64,000 nt of DNA from JAPOUP01 sp965221405. GTDB lineage: Bacteria > Pseudomonadota > Alphaproteobacteria > Rhodobacterales > Rhodobacteraceae. The stretch covers positions 372,001 through 436,000 of the forward strand of contig CBDCSE010000003.1 in NCBI GenBank assembly GCA_965221405.1. The letters run 5' to 3'. A program made the position numbers and the translations under genes. Shown piece after piece: positions 34,041 to 43,519 of this stretch. Position 1 is the first letter of the stretch; every line of letters starts with the position of its first letter. The notes below the pieces were generated by a model. It saw only the letters and a list, made by a program, of their open reading frames with translations. It had not been told where the DNA came from and made no database searches.

Positions 34041-34484
34041 CATACCGTCACCTCCCCGGTTCCCGCCGCGCCCGGCCTCTCCAGACACCCGGCTACGCCG
34101 GCCGGAATGTCCGGGAGCCCCGTCCCCTCTTCCCGCATGACTGAAACCCCTGCCCGCAGACTGCCCCGCCGCGCGGAACCCGCCCTGTCCCCGGGCCGTG
34201 GAGCCGCATCGGCACCGGACAGTCCCACCCGAAAGCCGCCGGGAAGACCGAAACGGAGAGCGGCCGCCGGCAGAGGATCACAGGGGCCGAGCGAAAAACA
34301 CCGAACCGGAGATCTCAGGATACACCCTGTATGTCAAATTTCAAATTGACCCACCGCCCCAAATTCACCTGTGATTCGTGCGCCAACGTAAGGTTGGTTC
34401 TATCCCAGAATCGGCTTTCTGGTGGCGTGGATGCCCACCTGACCGCATCGCGATGTGCCGATCTGGTGTGGATGTCCGGGGACT
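34041..34484. other. Decayed spacer before the mtlK 3' end
   Basis: No gene recognised. The left part is relic-like and GC-rich. Around 34330-34350 the sequence gtcaaatttcaaattgaccc marks a return to host composition; similar tttgaaattt motifs occur at 41007 and 49375 next to other relic boundaries, so it may be an element end. Confidence 0.35.
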
Positions 34485-35963
34485 TCAACCGCCCAGAAAG
34501 CTTCCAATCGCGGCTTCGGCGCCATCGGACCAGATCAGGGTGAGCCACCGCGAAAAGGCTTCCGAAAAACGGCGGTTATCAGCCAGATCGCCATACAGCC
34601 CTCGCTGCTCGATCCATGCCGGGGGTCTCTCCCGAGCCACTTCAGCCGCGCCCGTCAGGGTGTTCCACATCGGGTCATTGGGTTCGATCACGCTTCCATC
34701 CTCGCGTGAACCCTCGCACATTCGCGCCCAGAGCGCCTCTGTCAGGGCGAGGCCCTCGATCAGCCCTCCGCTCGCCAGCGCGTCGCGGATCACCGGCAGG
34801 ATAAAGCCGGTGTGGCGGGAGGACCCGTCGAAGGTGACCCGACGTGTGGTATCGACGATCCGGGGGTTGGAAAACCGGCGGCCGACCAGATCCACGTACG
34901 CCCTGGGCGTCATGCCGGGAACGGGGTGGACATGCGGCACGATCTCGTCGATCGCCACCTTGTGGAACAGGGGGGCGATCAGGGGATGCTCCATGCACCC
35001 GGCAATCGTCGCAGCGGACAGGATCTCGCCGGGGACCGCGATCACCTGGTGCCCGCCGTTCAGTATGCGTATCTTCATGGCCTCGTAGTCGTGCACCTGA
35101 TCGGTGACCGTGGCTCCGACCCTTTCCCAAAGCGGTCGGCCGGCGCAGAACCTGTCCTCGATCACCCACTGGCGGAAGTTTTCATGGCTGACAGGAACCG
35201 CGTCATCAATGCCCTGCTCGCGCACCAGCGCAAGTTCCTTGGGGCCGGTCGCGGGTACGATGCAGTCGACCATGGAATCGGGAAAGCTGCAGTCGGCGTT
35301 GATCCAGTCAGCGAGACCCGGATCCGTCAGGCGCGCGAGTGAGACCACGGTCTGCCGCATGATCGCGCCGTTGCCCTGCAGGTTGTCGCAGCTCTGCAGG
35401 GTGAATGGCCCCGCCCCGGTCGCGCGGCGGCGGGCTAGGGAAGCGACGATGGCACCGAACGCGGTACGGGGGGCGTCCGGATTGACAGCGTCGTGCTGGA
35501 TGTCCGGGTGCGCGGCATCAAAGCCCTTCGATGCCGGGTCGATGTAATATCCTCCCTCGGTGACGGTCGTGGCCACGATGCGGATCGCAGGGTCGGCCAT
35601 GCGTTCGATCAGGGGCCCGTTACCCTCCACGACAGGGATGTAGTCGACCATCGAACCCACGACCTCGACGGAACAGCCCGACGGGTCCAGCTCGATCAGC
35701 GTGGTCAGGTAGTCCTGCGCCGCCAGCTTCCGCCGCTGCGCCCTGTCGTAGGGTCGCACGCCCGCGCCGACGATGGCCCAGTCGAAAGCCTCGCCCGTCT
35801 GCATCAGCCGGTGCAGATACCAGGCCTGGTGACCGCGGTGGAAATTACCGAGCCCGATATGAACGATCCCGGCGGTCAACCGCGACCGGTCATAGCCTGG
35901 CACCAGCACGCCTTTGGGCAGTCTGCCCAGATTCGCATTCGACAGCTTCACTGGACAGGGCAT
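34485..35963 (-). CDS. mtlK: Mannitol 2-dehydrogenase (polyol dehydrogenase)
   Basis: 492 residues, the normal length for NAD-dependent long-chain mannitol/arabinitol dehydrogenases. N-terminal Rossmann motif GIVHIGLGNFHRGHQAWYLHRL at about 32-53, TVTEGGYY, SCDNLQGNG, and the catalytic helix MKIRILNGGHQVIA with Lys, Asn and His in place. It oxidises D-mannitol to D-fructose (also arabinitol) in the cytoplasm. Its start overlaps the smoS stop as TGATG. It is the last gene of the smo operon, as in Rhodobacter. Confidence 0.9.
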   Translation of the reverse strand: MPCPVKLSNANLGRLPKGVLVPGYDRSRLTAGIVHIGLGNFHRGHQAWYLHRLMQTGEAFDWAIVGAGVRPYDRAQRRKLAAQDYLTTLIELDPSGCSVEVVGSMVDYIPVVEGNGPLIERMADPAIRIVATTVTEGGYYIDPASKGFDAAHPDIQHDAVNPDAPRTAFGAIVASLARRRATGAGPFTLQSCDNLQGNGAIMRQTVVSLARLTDPGLADWINADCSFPDSMVDCIVPATGPKELALVREQGIDDAVPVSHENFRQWVIEDRFCAGRPLWERVGATVTDQVHDYEAMKIRILNGGHQVIAVPGEILSAATIAGCMEHPLIAPLFHKVAIDEIVPHVHPVPGMTPRAYVDLVGRRFSNPRIVDTTRRVTFDGSSRHTGFILPVIRDALASGGLIEGLALTEALWARMCEGSREDGSVIEPNDPMWNTLTGAAEVARERPPAWIEQRGLYGDLADNRRFSEAFSRWLTLIWSDGAEAAIGSFLGG

Positions 35964-36723
35964 CAGCTCATCCAGTTTCCGCCGTCCACGTTCAGTGTCT
36001 GTGCAGTGATGTAGCGGGCCTCGTCGGAAGCGAGGAATACGCAGGGATCGGCGACATCTGCCGGATCACCCATACGGCCCAACGGAACGGCCTCGCCGAC
36101 CTCGCGCTTCTTCTGCCCCCTTGGCTTGCCCTCGTACTCAGCGAATCTGGCGTCGACAACATCCCACATTGGGGTGTCGACCACACCCGGTGCGATGCCG
36201 TTGACCCGGATATTGTCGCTCGCCACTTCCAGTGCTAGGGACTGGGTGATCGAGATCACCGCGGCCTTGGTCGAGCAGTAGAGAGTGATGTTGGGCTCTC
36301 CTCGGCGGCCCGCCTGGCTCGCCAGGTTAACGATTGCACCACCACCGCGTTTCTTCATCGACGGAATGACCGCCTGGCAGGCGAAAATCGTGCCACCTAC
36401 ATTTACGTCGTACTGGCGGCGATAGTCCTCCGGCGTGATCCTGTCGATCGAGGCCATGTTGAAGATGCCGGCATTGTTGACCAGTATGTCTATCCCGCCC
36501 CAGGCCTCTTCCACTTCGGCAACGCCAGCCTGGATCGAGACGATGTCGGTGACGTCCATCGGCACGGCCATGCCGCCGGTTGCCGCGGCCGTCTCCCTCG
36601 CGTCCGCTTCCAGCAAGTCGGCGACCGCGACCCTGGCCCCCTCGCGTGCGCAGGCTTCGCATATTGCGCGGCCGATGCCGCGTGCGCCGCCCGTGACGAG
36701 GGCGACCTTTCCATCAAGCCGTT

Positions 36724-36727
<4 letters not shown>
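35963..36727 (-). CDS. smoS: Sorbitol/galactitol-type short-chain dehydrogenase
   Basis: 254-residue SDR: cofactor motif VTGGARGIGRAI, NNAG, catalytic Ser in NLASQAG, Tyr and Lys in YCSTKAAV, and PGVVDTPMWD. SmoS of Rhodobacter oxidises sorbitol to fructose and also galactitol to tagatose and L-iditol to sorbose. Overlap with smoK (ATGA) and mtlK confirms operon membership. Because a tagatose kinase/GatZ pair lies 10 kb away, the galactitol activity may matter here. Confidence 0.9.
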
Positions 36728-37728
<1,001 letters not shown>

Positions 37729-37739
37729 TCCCTTTTTCC

Positions 37740-38573
37740 CTATTTCACGGCACCGAAAGTCAGGCCGCGGACAAGCTGCTTCTGGCTGAACCAGCCCATG
37801 ATCAGGATCGGCGCGATCGCCATTACCGAAGCCGCGCTGAGCTTGGCGTAGAACAGGCCCTCGGGACTGGAATAGCTGGTGATGAACTGGGTCAGCGGCG
37901 CGGCGTTCGAGGCCGTCAGATTGATCGTCCAGAACGCTTCGTTCCAGGCCAGGATGATGTTCAGGAGCACGGTCGACGCCATCCCGGGGATCGCCATCGG
38001 TGTGAGCACGTAAAGGATTTCCTCGCGCAGGGTCGCGCCGTCCATCCGCGCCGCTTCCAGAATTTCTCCGGGGATCTCCCTGAAGTACGTGTACAGCATC
38101 CAGATGATGATCGGCAGGTTGATAAGCATCAGCACGATTGTCAGGCCAAAGCGGCTGTCCAGAAGATCAAGATCGCGGAAGATCAGGTAGATCGGGACCA
38201 GCACGCCAACAGGCGGCAGCATTTTGGTCGACAGCATCCACATCAGGACATTTCTGGTGTGTTTGGATGGGACAAACGCCATCGACCAGGCTGCCGGAAC
38301 CGCGACCAGCATTCCGAGTAACGTGGATCCCAGCGAAATGATCACCGAGTTGGAGAAGTGCTTGAAGTAGTCCGACCGCTCCTGAACCGTCGTGAAGCTT
38401 TCCATCGTCCAGCCCGAGCCGAACAGCACTTCGAGCGGTGCCCGGATCGCATCCTCCTCGGTTTTGAACGCGAGGATCAGGATCCAGAGGATCGGGAAGA
38501 ACATCAGGAGGCCGAACGCTCCGGCAACGGCGGTGTTGGTCAGCCTGGTCCTGTTGGAGACTGCGCGTGCCAT
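37740..38573 (-). CDS. smoG: Polyol ABC importer permease 2
   Basis: 277 residues with six predicted membrane spans and the EAA loop LEAARMDGATLREEILYVLTPMAIPG that contacts the ATPase. Binding-protein-dependent permease of the MalG type. 12 bp from smoF. Confidence 0.92.
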   Translation of the reverse strand: MARAVSNRTRLTNTAVAGAFGLLMFFPILWILILAFKTEEDAIRAPLEVLFGSGWTMESFTTVQERSDYFKHFSNSVIISLGSTLLGMLVAVPAAWSMAFVPSKHTRNVLMWMLSTKMLPPVGVLVPIYLIFRDLDLLDSRFGLTIVLMLINLPIIIWMLYTYFREIPGEILEAARMDGATLREEILYVLTPMAIPGMASTVLLNIILAWNEAFWTINLTASNAAPLTQFITSYSSPEGLFYAKLSAASVMAIAPILIMGWFSQKQLVRGLTFGAVK

Positions 38574-38585
38574 GATCTCACCTCC

Positions 38586-39458
38586 TCAGGCGTCGAGGTT
38601 CCTGCCGATCATTCGCATCAGGAAGATCGCGACGATGTTGGCGAGGATGATCGCAATGACGCCACCCGCGCTGCCCATGCCCACGTCGAACTGCAGAAGC
38701 GACGAGACGTAGATAAGGTAGGTCAGGTTTGTCGTTGCCGTGCCCGGACCTCCGTTGGTGGTGACGAGGATTTCGGCGAAGATCGACAGAAGGAAGATCG
38801 TCTGGATCAGGATCACCACCGTGATCGCGCGCGCGAGGTGCGGCAGCATGATGAACCAGAACCTGTTCCACCAGCCCGCTCCATCCATTTCGGCAGCTTC
38901 GAGCTGCTCCTGATCAAGTGATTGAAGCGCCGTAAGCAGGATCAGTGTCGCGAACGGCAGCCACGTCCAGGAAACGATCACGATGATCGAGGCCATTGGA
39001 ATCTGCCCGAAAAAGTCGACCGGCTGGAAGCCGAGGCTCGTTGCGATGCGCCCGAAAATGCCGTTCACCGGGTTCATGAACATGTTTTTCCAGACAAGCG
39101 CCGAAACTGTAGGCATCACGAAAAACGGCGCGATCACCATGATGCGGATGATCCCGGTTCCGAACATCGGCCGGTCCAGCAGAATCGCGGCGAACAGCCC
39201 GCCGACCGTGGTGATGGCGAGCACCCCTCCGACAAGCACCAGCGTATTCTGGACCGCCGCCTTGAAGCTGGGGTCGGTGATGAACCAATAGTAGTTTTCC
39301 CATCCCGCGAATGGGGTGTCACCGATCTGCAGCAGATTGTATCGCAGGAACGAGAAATAAAGGGTCAGGCAAAGCGGAACCAGCATCCAGCCGAGAAGCA
39401 GCAGCACGGCAGGCGAGATCATCACTCTCGCGGCGGATCGTGACGCTTTCGTGGACAT
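38586..39458 (-). CDS. smoF: Polyol ABC importer permease 1
   Basis: 290 residues, MalF-type with about six spans. The EAA-like loop is LEAAEMDGAGWWNRFWFIMLPHLAR. It pairs with SmoG to form the channel. It is separated from smoE by 138 bp that contain a strong stem-loop. Confidence 0.92.
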   Translation of the reverse strand: MSTKASRSAARVMISPAVLLLLGWMLVPLCLTLYFSFLRYNLLQIGDTPFAGWENYYWFITDPSFKAAVQNTLVLVGGVLAITTVGGLFAAILLDRPMFGTGIIRIMVIAPFFVMPTVSALVWKNMFMNPVNGIFGRIATSLGFQPVDFFGQIPMASIIVIVSWTWLPFATLILLTALQSLDQEQLEAAEMDGAGWWNRFWFIMLPHLARAITVVILIQTIFLLSIFAEILVTTNGGPGTATTNLTYLIYVSSLLQFDVGMGSAGGVIAIILANIVAIFLMRMIGRNLDA

Positions 39459-39550
39459 GCGCTCTGCCCTCCCGAAACGGATTTCGGATCAGCGCTAAAG
39501 GAGAAACTCGAATCGGGCCTTCAAAAAAGCGCTGAAATCAAGGATCGAAA

Positions 39551-39590
39551 CCAGGAACGGGCCGGGGCGTAGTCCCCGGCCCGTTCCTGG
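39551..39590 (-). promoter_or_regulatory. Strong intercistronic stem-loop between smoE and smoF
   Basis: Seventeen perfectly complementary bases (39551-39567 with 39574-39590) enclose the six-base loop cgtagt, starting 6 bp after the smoE stop. No T-run follows in the transcription direction. The structure probably protects the upstream smoE mRNA or attenuates read-through, giving excess binding protein, as between malE and malF. Confidence 0.75.
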
Positions 39591-39596
39591 AGGAAG

Positions 39597-40925
39597 TTAC
39601 TTAATGTAACCTGCCTTTGTCATCTCGCGAACCGCGAACTGCTGGCTGTTAGCGAGCGCCTGTTCGACCGTCATTTGACCGGCAAGCGCCGCGGCGACCT
39701 GCTGGCCAACGTAATTGCCGATGCCCTGGAATTCGGGAATCGCCACGAACTGAACGCCGGTGTAAGGTACCGGATCACGCGTCGGATCTGCCGGATCGAC
39801 CGAGAAGATCGCGTTCTTGATGGTTTCGGCGAAGGGCGCGGCCGCCAGAAGACGCGGATCCTCGTGGATGGAGGCGCGCGTTCCGCTCGGCACGGCAACC
39901 CAGCCTTCCGTATCACCGACCATCTGGAAGTACTCCTTCGAGGTCGCCCATTTCAGGAAGTCCTTCGCGGTGTCGGCCTTCTGGGAACTTGCCGGAATTG
40001 CCAGCGCCCAGGACCAGAACCAGCCCGTTCCCTTATCGGTCACCTGCTTGGGTGCCTGAAAGAAGTCGGTTACGTCCGCGACGTTGGACGTGTTCGGATT
40101 CCGTACGTCGTTGGCCGCCGAGGTCGCATCGATCCAGGTTGCGCACTTGCCGTCCTTGAAAAGCGCACGGTTTTCGTTGTGACCGTTGGCCGTGGCACCC
40201 GGAGGGCCAGAGTTGGTCATCAGATCGACATAGTACGTGATCGCGGCATTCCACTCCGGCGAGTCGAGTTGCGGGTTCCAATCCATGTCGAACCAGCGCG
40301 CTCCGAAGGCATTGGCCATGGTGCCGACAAATGCCATGTTCTCGCCCCAGCCTGCCTTGCCGCGCTGGCAGGTGCCGAAGACGCCGTTTTCCGAGTCATG
40401 CAATTTGGCGGCCATCTCGGCAAATTCGGTATAGGTGATCTGCTCGGTCGGCGGCGTGACGCCGGCCTGCTCGAACAGGTCGGTGCGATAGAAGGTGAAC
40501 GAGGTTTCCGAGTAGAGCGGAACCGCGTATAGGTTGCCGTCCGCCGACAGGCCGTTGCGGACCAGCTGAAAGATGTCTTCCGCATCATAGTCCGGGTCAT
40601 CGTAGAAATCGTTCAGCGAGGTCAGCCAGCCATTGGCGCCCCAGATCGGCGTCTCGTAAGCACCGATGAACATGATGTCGAACGAGCCGCCACCTGTCGC
40701 GATATCCTGCGTCGTCCGCTGGCGAAGGACGTTTTCTTCCAGAACGACCCAGTTGATCGTGTTGCCGGTCGCTTCCTCCCACTGCGGCGACAGCTTTTGC
40801 ATGACGATCATGTCGGCGTTGTTCACCGTAGCGATCGTGATTTCCTCCGCCACGGCGGTGGATGCGAGCGCCGCCGCAAACCCGAAGCCGACTGCGGTGT
40901 TGAGCAGTACATTCCTAGCGGACAT
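39597..40925 (-). CDS. smoE: Polyol-binding protein of the smo ABC importer
   Basis: 442 residues from ATG 40925 with ggaggagactt upstream. Signal peptide MSARNVLLNTAVGFGFAAALASTAVA, mature start EEITIATVNNADM. Family 1 solute-binding fold: ETPIWGANGWLTSLNDFYDDPDYDAEDIF, GNLYAVPLYSETSFTFYRTDLFEQAG, FKDGKCATWIDATSAAN. It captures sorbitol/mannitol in the periplasm. First gene of the minus-strand smoEFGKS-mtlK operon; the promoter should lie in 40926-41000. Confidence 0.92.
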   Translation of the reverse strand: MSARNVLLNTAVGFGFAAALASTAVAEEITIATVNNADMIVMQKLSPQWEEATGNTINWVVLEENVLRQRTTQDIATGGGSFDIMFIGAYETPIWGANGWLTSLNDFYDDPDYDAEDIFQLVRNGLSADGNLYAVPLYSETSFTFYRTDLFEQAGVTPPTEQITYTEFAEMAAKLHDSENGVFGTCQRGKAGWGENMAFVGTMANAFGARWFDMDWNPQLDSPEWNAAITYYVDLMTNSGPPGATANGHNENRALFKDGKCATWIDATSAANDVRNPNTSNVADVTDFFQAPKQVTDKGTGWFWSWALAIPASSQKADTAKDFLKWATSKEYFQMVGDTEGWVAVPSGTRASIHEDPRLLAAAPFAETIKNAIFSVDPADPTRDPVPYTGVQFVAIPEFQGIGNYVGQQVAAALAGQMTVEQALANSQQFAVREMTKAGYIK

Positions 40926-41039
40926 AAAGTCTCCTCCCATTTTTTCAGATGCACGACTTGTGGGGAGGAAAATGGTTGAGTCAAGCGAAATCTCTCGCCG
41001 GTAGTGGGTGAGTTTGAAATTTCCCTCTTGCGGTAGGTC

Positions 41040-41274
41040 TTGGGGCGGTTCGGCTTGGGAGCCGCTTCCTCGATCATCTTCACCAGCATCCATGTTTCGG
41101 TCCAGGCCCGGATCCGGGCTTTTCCTTCGGTCTGCGGGCCACCGGATCCGGGTTCCGCGCACCGCTTTCCACCGGCGGGCGCCGCGCGGGCAGGCGCGGG
41201 CGGGTCGGCCGCGGGGCGCTGCCGGCCGGTCGGTCCGGTCCAGCGCCGGGCGTCAGCCGGCGGCGGGCACCGAC
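41040..41274. mobile_element. 3' end of an IS110 (IS1111-type) relic, repeated inverted at 45.6 kb
   Basis: The stretch from about 41085 to 41180 (including gcccggatccgggc and ccaccggatccgggttccgcg) recurs in inverted orientation at about 45585-45681. It lies just beyond the 3' end of the IS110-type transposase relic, so it is probably its non-coding terminus. Confidence 0.5.
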
Positions 41275-42200
41275 CTGTCCTCCCACATGCGCCGGTCGCG
41301 CAGGAGGACGTTCGCGGTCACGACGGGCCCGCCCATGACCGCGGTCACAGCGACCCCGGGTGCCTTGCCCTTTCCCGGAGCCGCCCGTACAGCGCCTTCA
41401 TCTCCGGGCCGGACATGCAGGCCGCCATCGCCGCCATGCACGGCACGTCCCCCGGACGCCTGCGCCCGCCGCCGATGTGGCGCCCGCCCTTCAGGGTGCC
41501 GCTGTCGCGGGCGATCGGCGCCACGCCGCCCGGCGCCGCGGCCTGGCGGCTGGCGGTCGCGCCCGGCCCGCCCGTCCAGGCGACCGGGGACGCCGCCGTG
41601 ACCGGGCCGATGCCCGGCACCGGGGTCAGGACCGGGTGGCCTGCGGCGAGATCCCCGGAGCCCCTGACAGGCGCCCCGGTCCGCCGGCCGTACCCGCGGA
41701 CGGCGGCGGCCGGTTCCTCAAGCACCCCCGTGACCGGCCCTTCCGGATCGGGCTCTCCGACCCCGGCGGGAACCGCCTCGGCCCGGTGCGCCGGTCGACG
41801 GGGGCCTCCCGAAGCCCCGGCATGCCGCGGAGCCTGCCGGCGGTCACGTCCGCCTGCGCCGCGGGCGCCATGTCCGGGAACGCGGCGCCGGGGGCCGCGG
41901 GCACCCCCGCGCCGGCCCTGCCGGTCCTCCCCGGCGCACCGCCGGGCCGGGGGAGGTCCCGGCACTGGCGCGGGTTGACGGTGACGACCAGGAAGCCCCG
42001 GTCGCGCGGCGACCGCGCGACGCCCCGGTGCATCCGCCCCGTGGCCTCCATGACGACCCGCTTCACGCCGCCCTCCCTCAGGAGGCGGGCGGCCCTGCGC
42101 AGGCCGTCGGTGTCGTTGGTGGCGCTGCCGTCCCGCCCGTCGGGTGGATGTCCGGCGTCTTCCCGCGCACGCCGGTTCCCGCGCCTGCGGTGGTCATGGT
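41275..42200 (-). pseudogene. IS110 family (IS1111 group) transposase relic
   Basis: Minus-strand homology crosses three frames. ATNDTDGLRRAARLLREGGVKRVVMEATGRMHRGVARS...VVTVNPRQCRDL is followed by GAAFPDMAPA. The next frame gives VLTPVPGIGPVTAASPVAW, GVAPIARDSGTLKGGRHIGGGRRRPGDVPCMAAMAA. The third gives VAVTAVMGGPVVTANVLLRDRRMWED. Family motifs (VPGIGPVTAASLIA, GVAPFARDSGTLKG.R.I.GGR, MRKLVVLANVLLRDGRTWE) are well outlined. Frameshifts and L to P, K to G, E to G type changes make it non-functional. It is a different lineage from the two IS110 relics at 8.1 and 32 kb. Confidence 0.8.
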
Positions 42201-42707
42201 CTCCCGCTCCCGTGCCCGTGACGGTCCGGTTCCCGGACCCGGCATCCATCGGGACGCGGGAGGCTGACGGGAGGACGGGCCGGTCACGCTGGCGCACGGA
42301 TCCGCGAATGCGATCCAGGGCCGTTCCGGTCCGACCCGTCCTGCGGGGCAGGCCCCGCTCCGCCGCCGCCAGGCCTGGCGGCGGCGGCCCCGGACCCGGC
42401 ATCGACCGGGAGGGCGGCGGGAGCAAGGGACGGTTTTTCCACAGGAATCCGCCCCCGGCTTCCGCACAGCCACCTCCCCTGATCAGTGCCGGTTCGCTGG
42501 GCATACGAGGTCGTCCAGCTCCCAGAGCGTATCGGTGACACCGGCTTCCGGAGGCCGCGGCGGCACTATCGATCAGGCAGGTGAACGACTCGCTGCCCCG
42601 GTCCTTGAGAGCCGCGCCGGTCCCGGGGTCGCGTCCCTCGGCGGTGGACACGACCGCCAGCTTGGCTTCCCTGGTCTTCGAGGTGCCGTCAGCCGGTCGG
42701 CCCGGCG
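42201..42707. other. GC-rich relic DNA without an identifiable gene
   Basis: Between the 5' end of the IS110 relic and the next open gene. All frames are open by composition; I see no domain. GC falls toward 42700. Confidence 0.3.
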
Positions 42708-43148
42708 ATGGCCGAGCAGTGCAATGCCTCCCACATCGAGTTAAGCCAGGCCTTCCCGATGGAGGGCATGCCGGCAGCAGAGGGCGCCCCTGGCGGAGTG
42801 ATCATCCGGTTCGCTCTGGAAAACTGCGACAATCCCGGCAGCACCGAGACTCCCCGGGAATACCGGATTCCCTTCTGCGCCGAGTTCTTCGACACCACCC
42901 CGTGCGATGCCACCGCGACCGACTGCCTGAGCAACAATGTTGCCGGGGCCAGCGGCCTTTTGGGCGGCCGCTGGCGGGATGCCGGCGAGTTCAAGCGGTG
43001 CAACACCATGACCGAGGCCGAAGGCTTTACGTCTGCCCTGCTGACCCCGCACGAAAACAGTTTCCCGGACAGAGGGGAGAATTCCATTTACGCCATAATG
43101 TACAATCCGACCCGTCATCTGCGCATTCCCATCCGGGATAACGACTGA
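42708..43148 (+). CDS. Cysteine-containing hypothetical protein, possibly a C-terminal fragment
   Basis: 146 residues from ATG 42708: MAEQCNASHIELSQAFPMEG..., VIIRFALENCDNPGSTETPREYRIPFCAEFFDTTPCDATATDCLSNNV, GLLGGRWRDAGEFKRCNTMTEAEGF, ending RHLRIPIRDND. Seven cysteines suggest disulfides and therefore export, but no signal peptide is present at this start, so the 5' end may be missing. Composition is host-like. No family recognised and no ribosome site is convincing. An IS5-derived miniature element follows 47 bp later. Confidence 0.4.
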   Translation: MAEQCNASHIELSQAFPMEGMPAAEGAPGGVIIRFALENCDNPGSTETPREYRIPFCAEFFDTTPCDATATDCLSNNVAGASGLLGGRWRDAGEFKRCNTMTEAEGFTSALLTPHENSFPDRGENSIYAIMYNPTRHLRIPIRDND

Positions 43149-43194
43149 TCTGGGGTGCGGTTTGGGTAGCGGCGGGCGTGGTGGCGGTACGATA

Positions 43195-43226
43195 ACTGTC
43201 AACGGGCCTTAGGGCCCGTTGACAGT
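43195..43226. repeat. Near-perfect palindrome: two IS5-type ends fused
   Basis: actgtcaacgggcctta followed by gggcccgttgacagt; the two halves match with one mismatch. The left half is the right end of an IS5-type copy, the right half is the left end of the miniature element that follows, so two copies once abutted. Confidence 0.7.
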
Positions 43227-43473
43227 CGGGTTGCGAATCGCCCGGTTCCGTGCCATTTTCTGCTCCAGCGACCACCAAACGGAACCGGACGGCACCGCGG
43301 GCGCGTGACCGGGAGATGTACGGGTGGCGGCACATGGTGGACAGTTTCCTCCCGAAGCCCGGGGAGTTCCGGGCGATCGCGACGCGCTACGACAGGACTG
43401 CCGCGGGCTTCGCCGCCGGGATTCACCCCGTCGCCGGCGTGGTGGCCGCGTCATGACTGTCAACGGGCCCTAG
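43209..43473 (+). mobile_element. IS5-derived miniature element (internal deletion derivative)
   Basis: Left end ttagggcccgttgacag, right end ctgtcaacgggccctag. The interior keeps the last about 60 codons of the transposase (RNRTAPRARDREMYGWRHMVDSFLPKPGEFRAIATRYDR) and a few bases of the 5' leader; roughly 600 bp present in the 21.0-21.9 kb copy are deleted. The shared parts differ mostly by transitions. Non-autonomous. Confidence 0.78.
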
Positions 43474-43519
43474 TCAAAATGACTAAATGGGGAGTGCTGC
43501 AAAGTGCGGGAAAGTTAAT

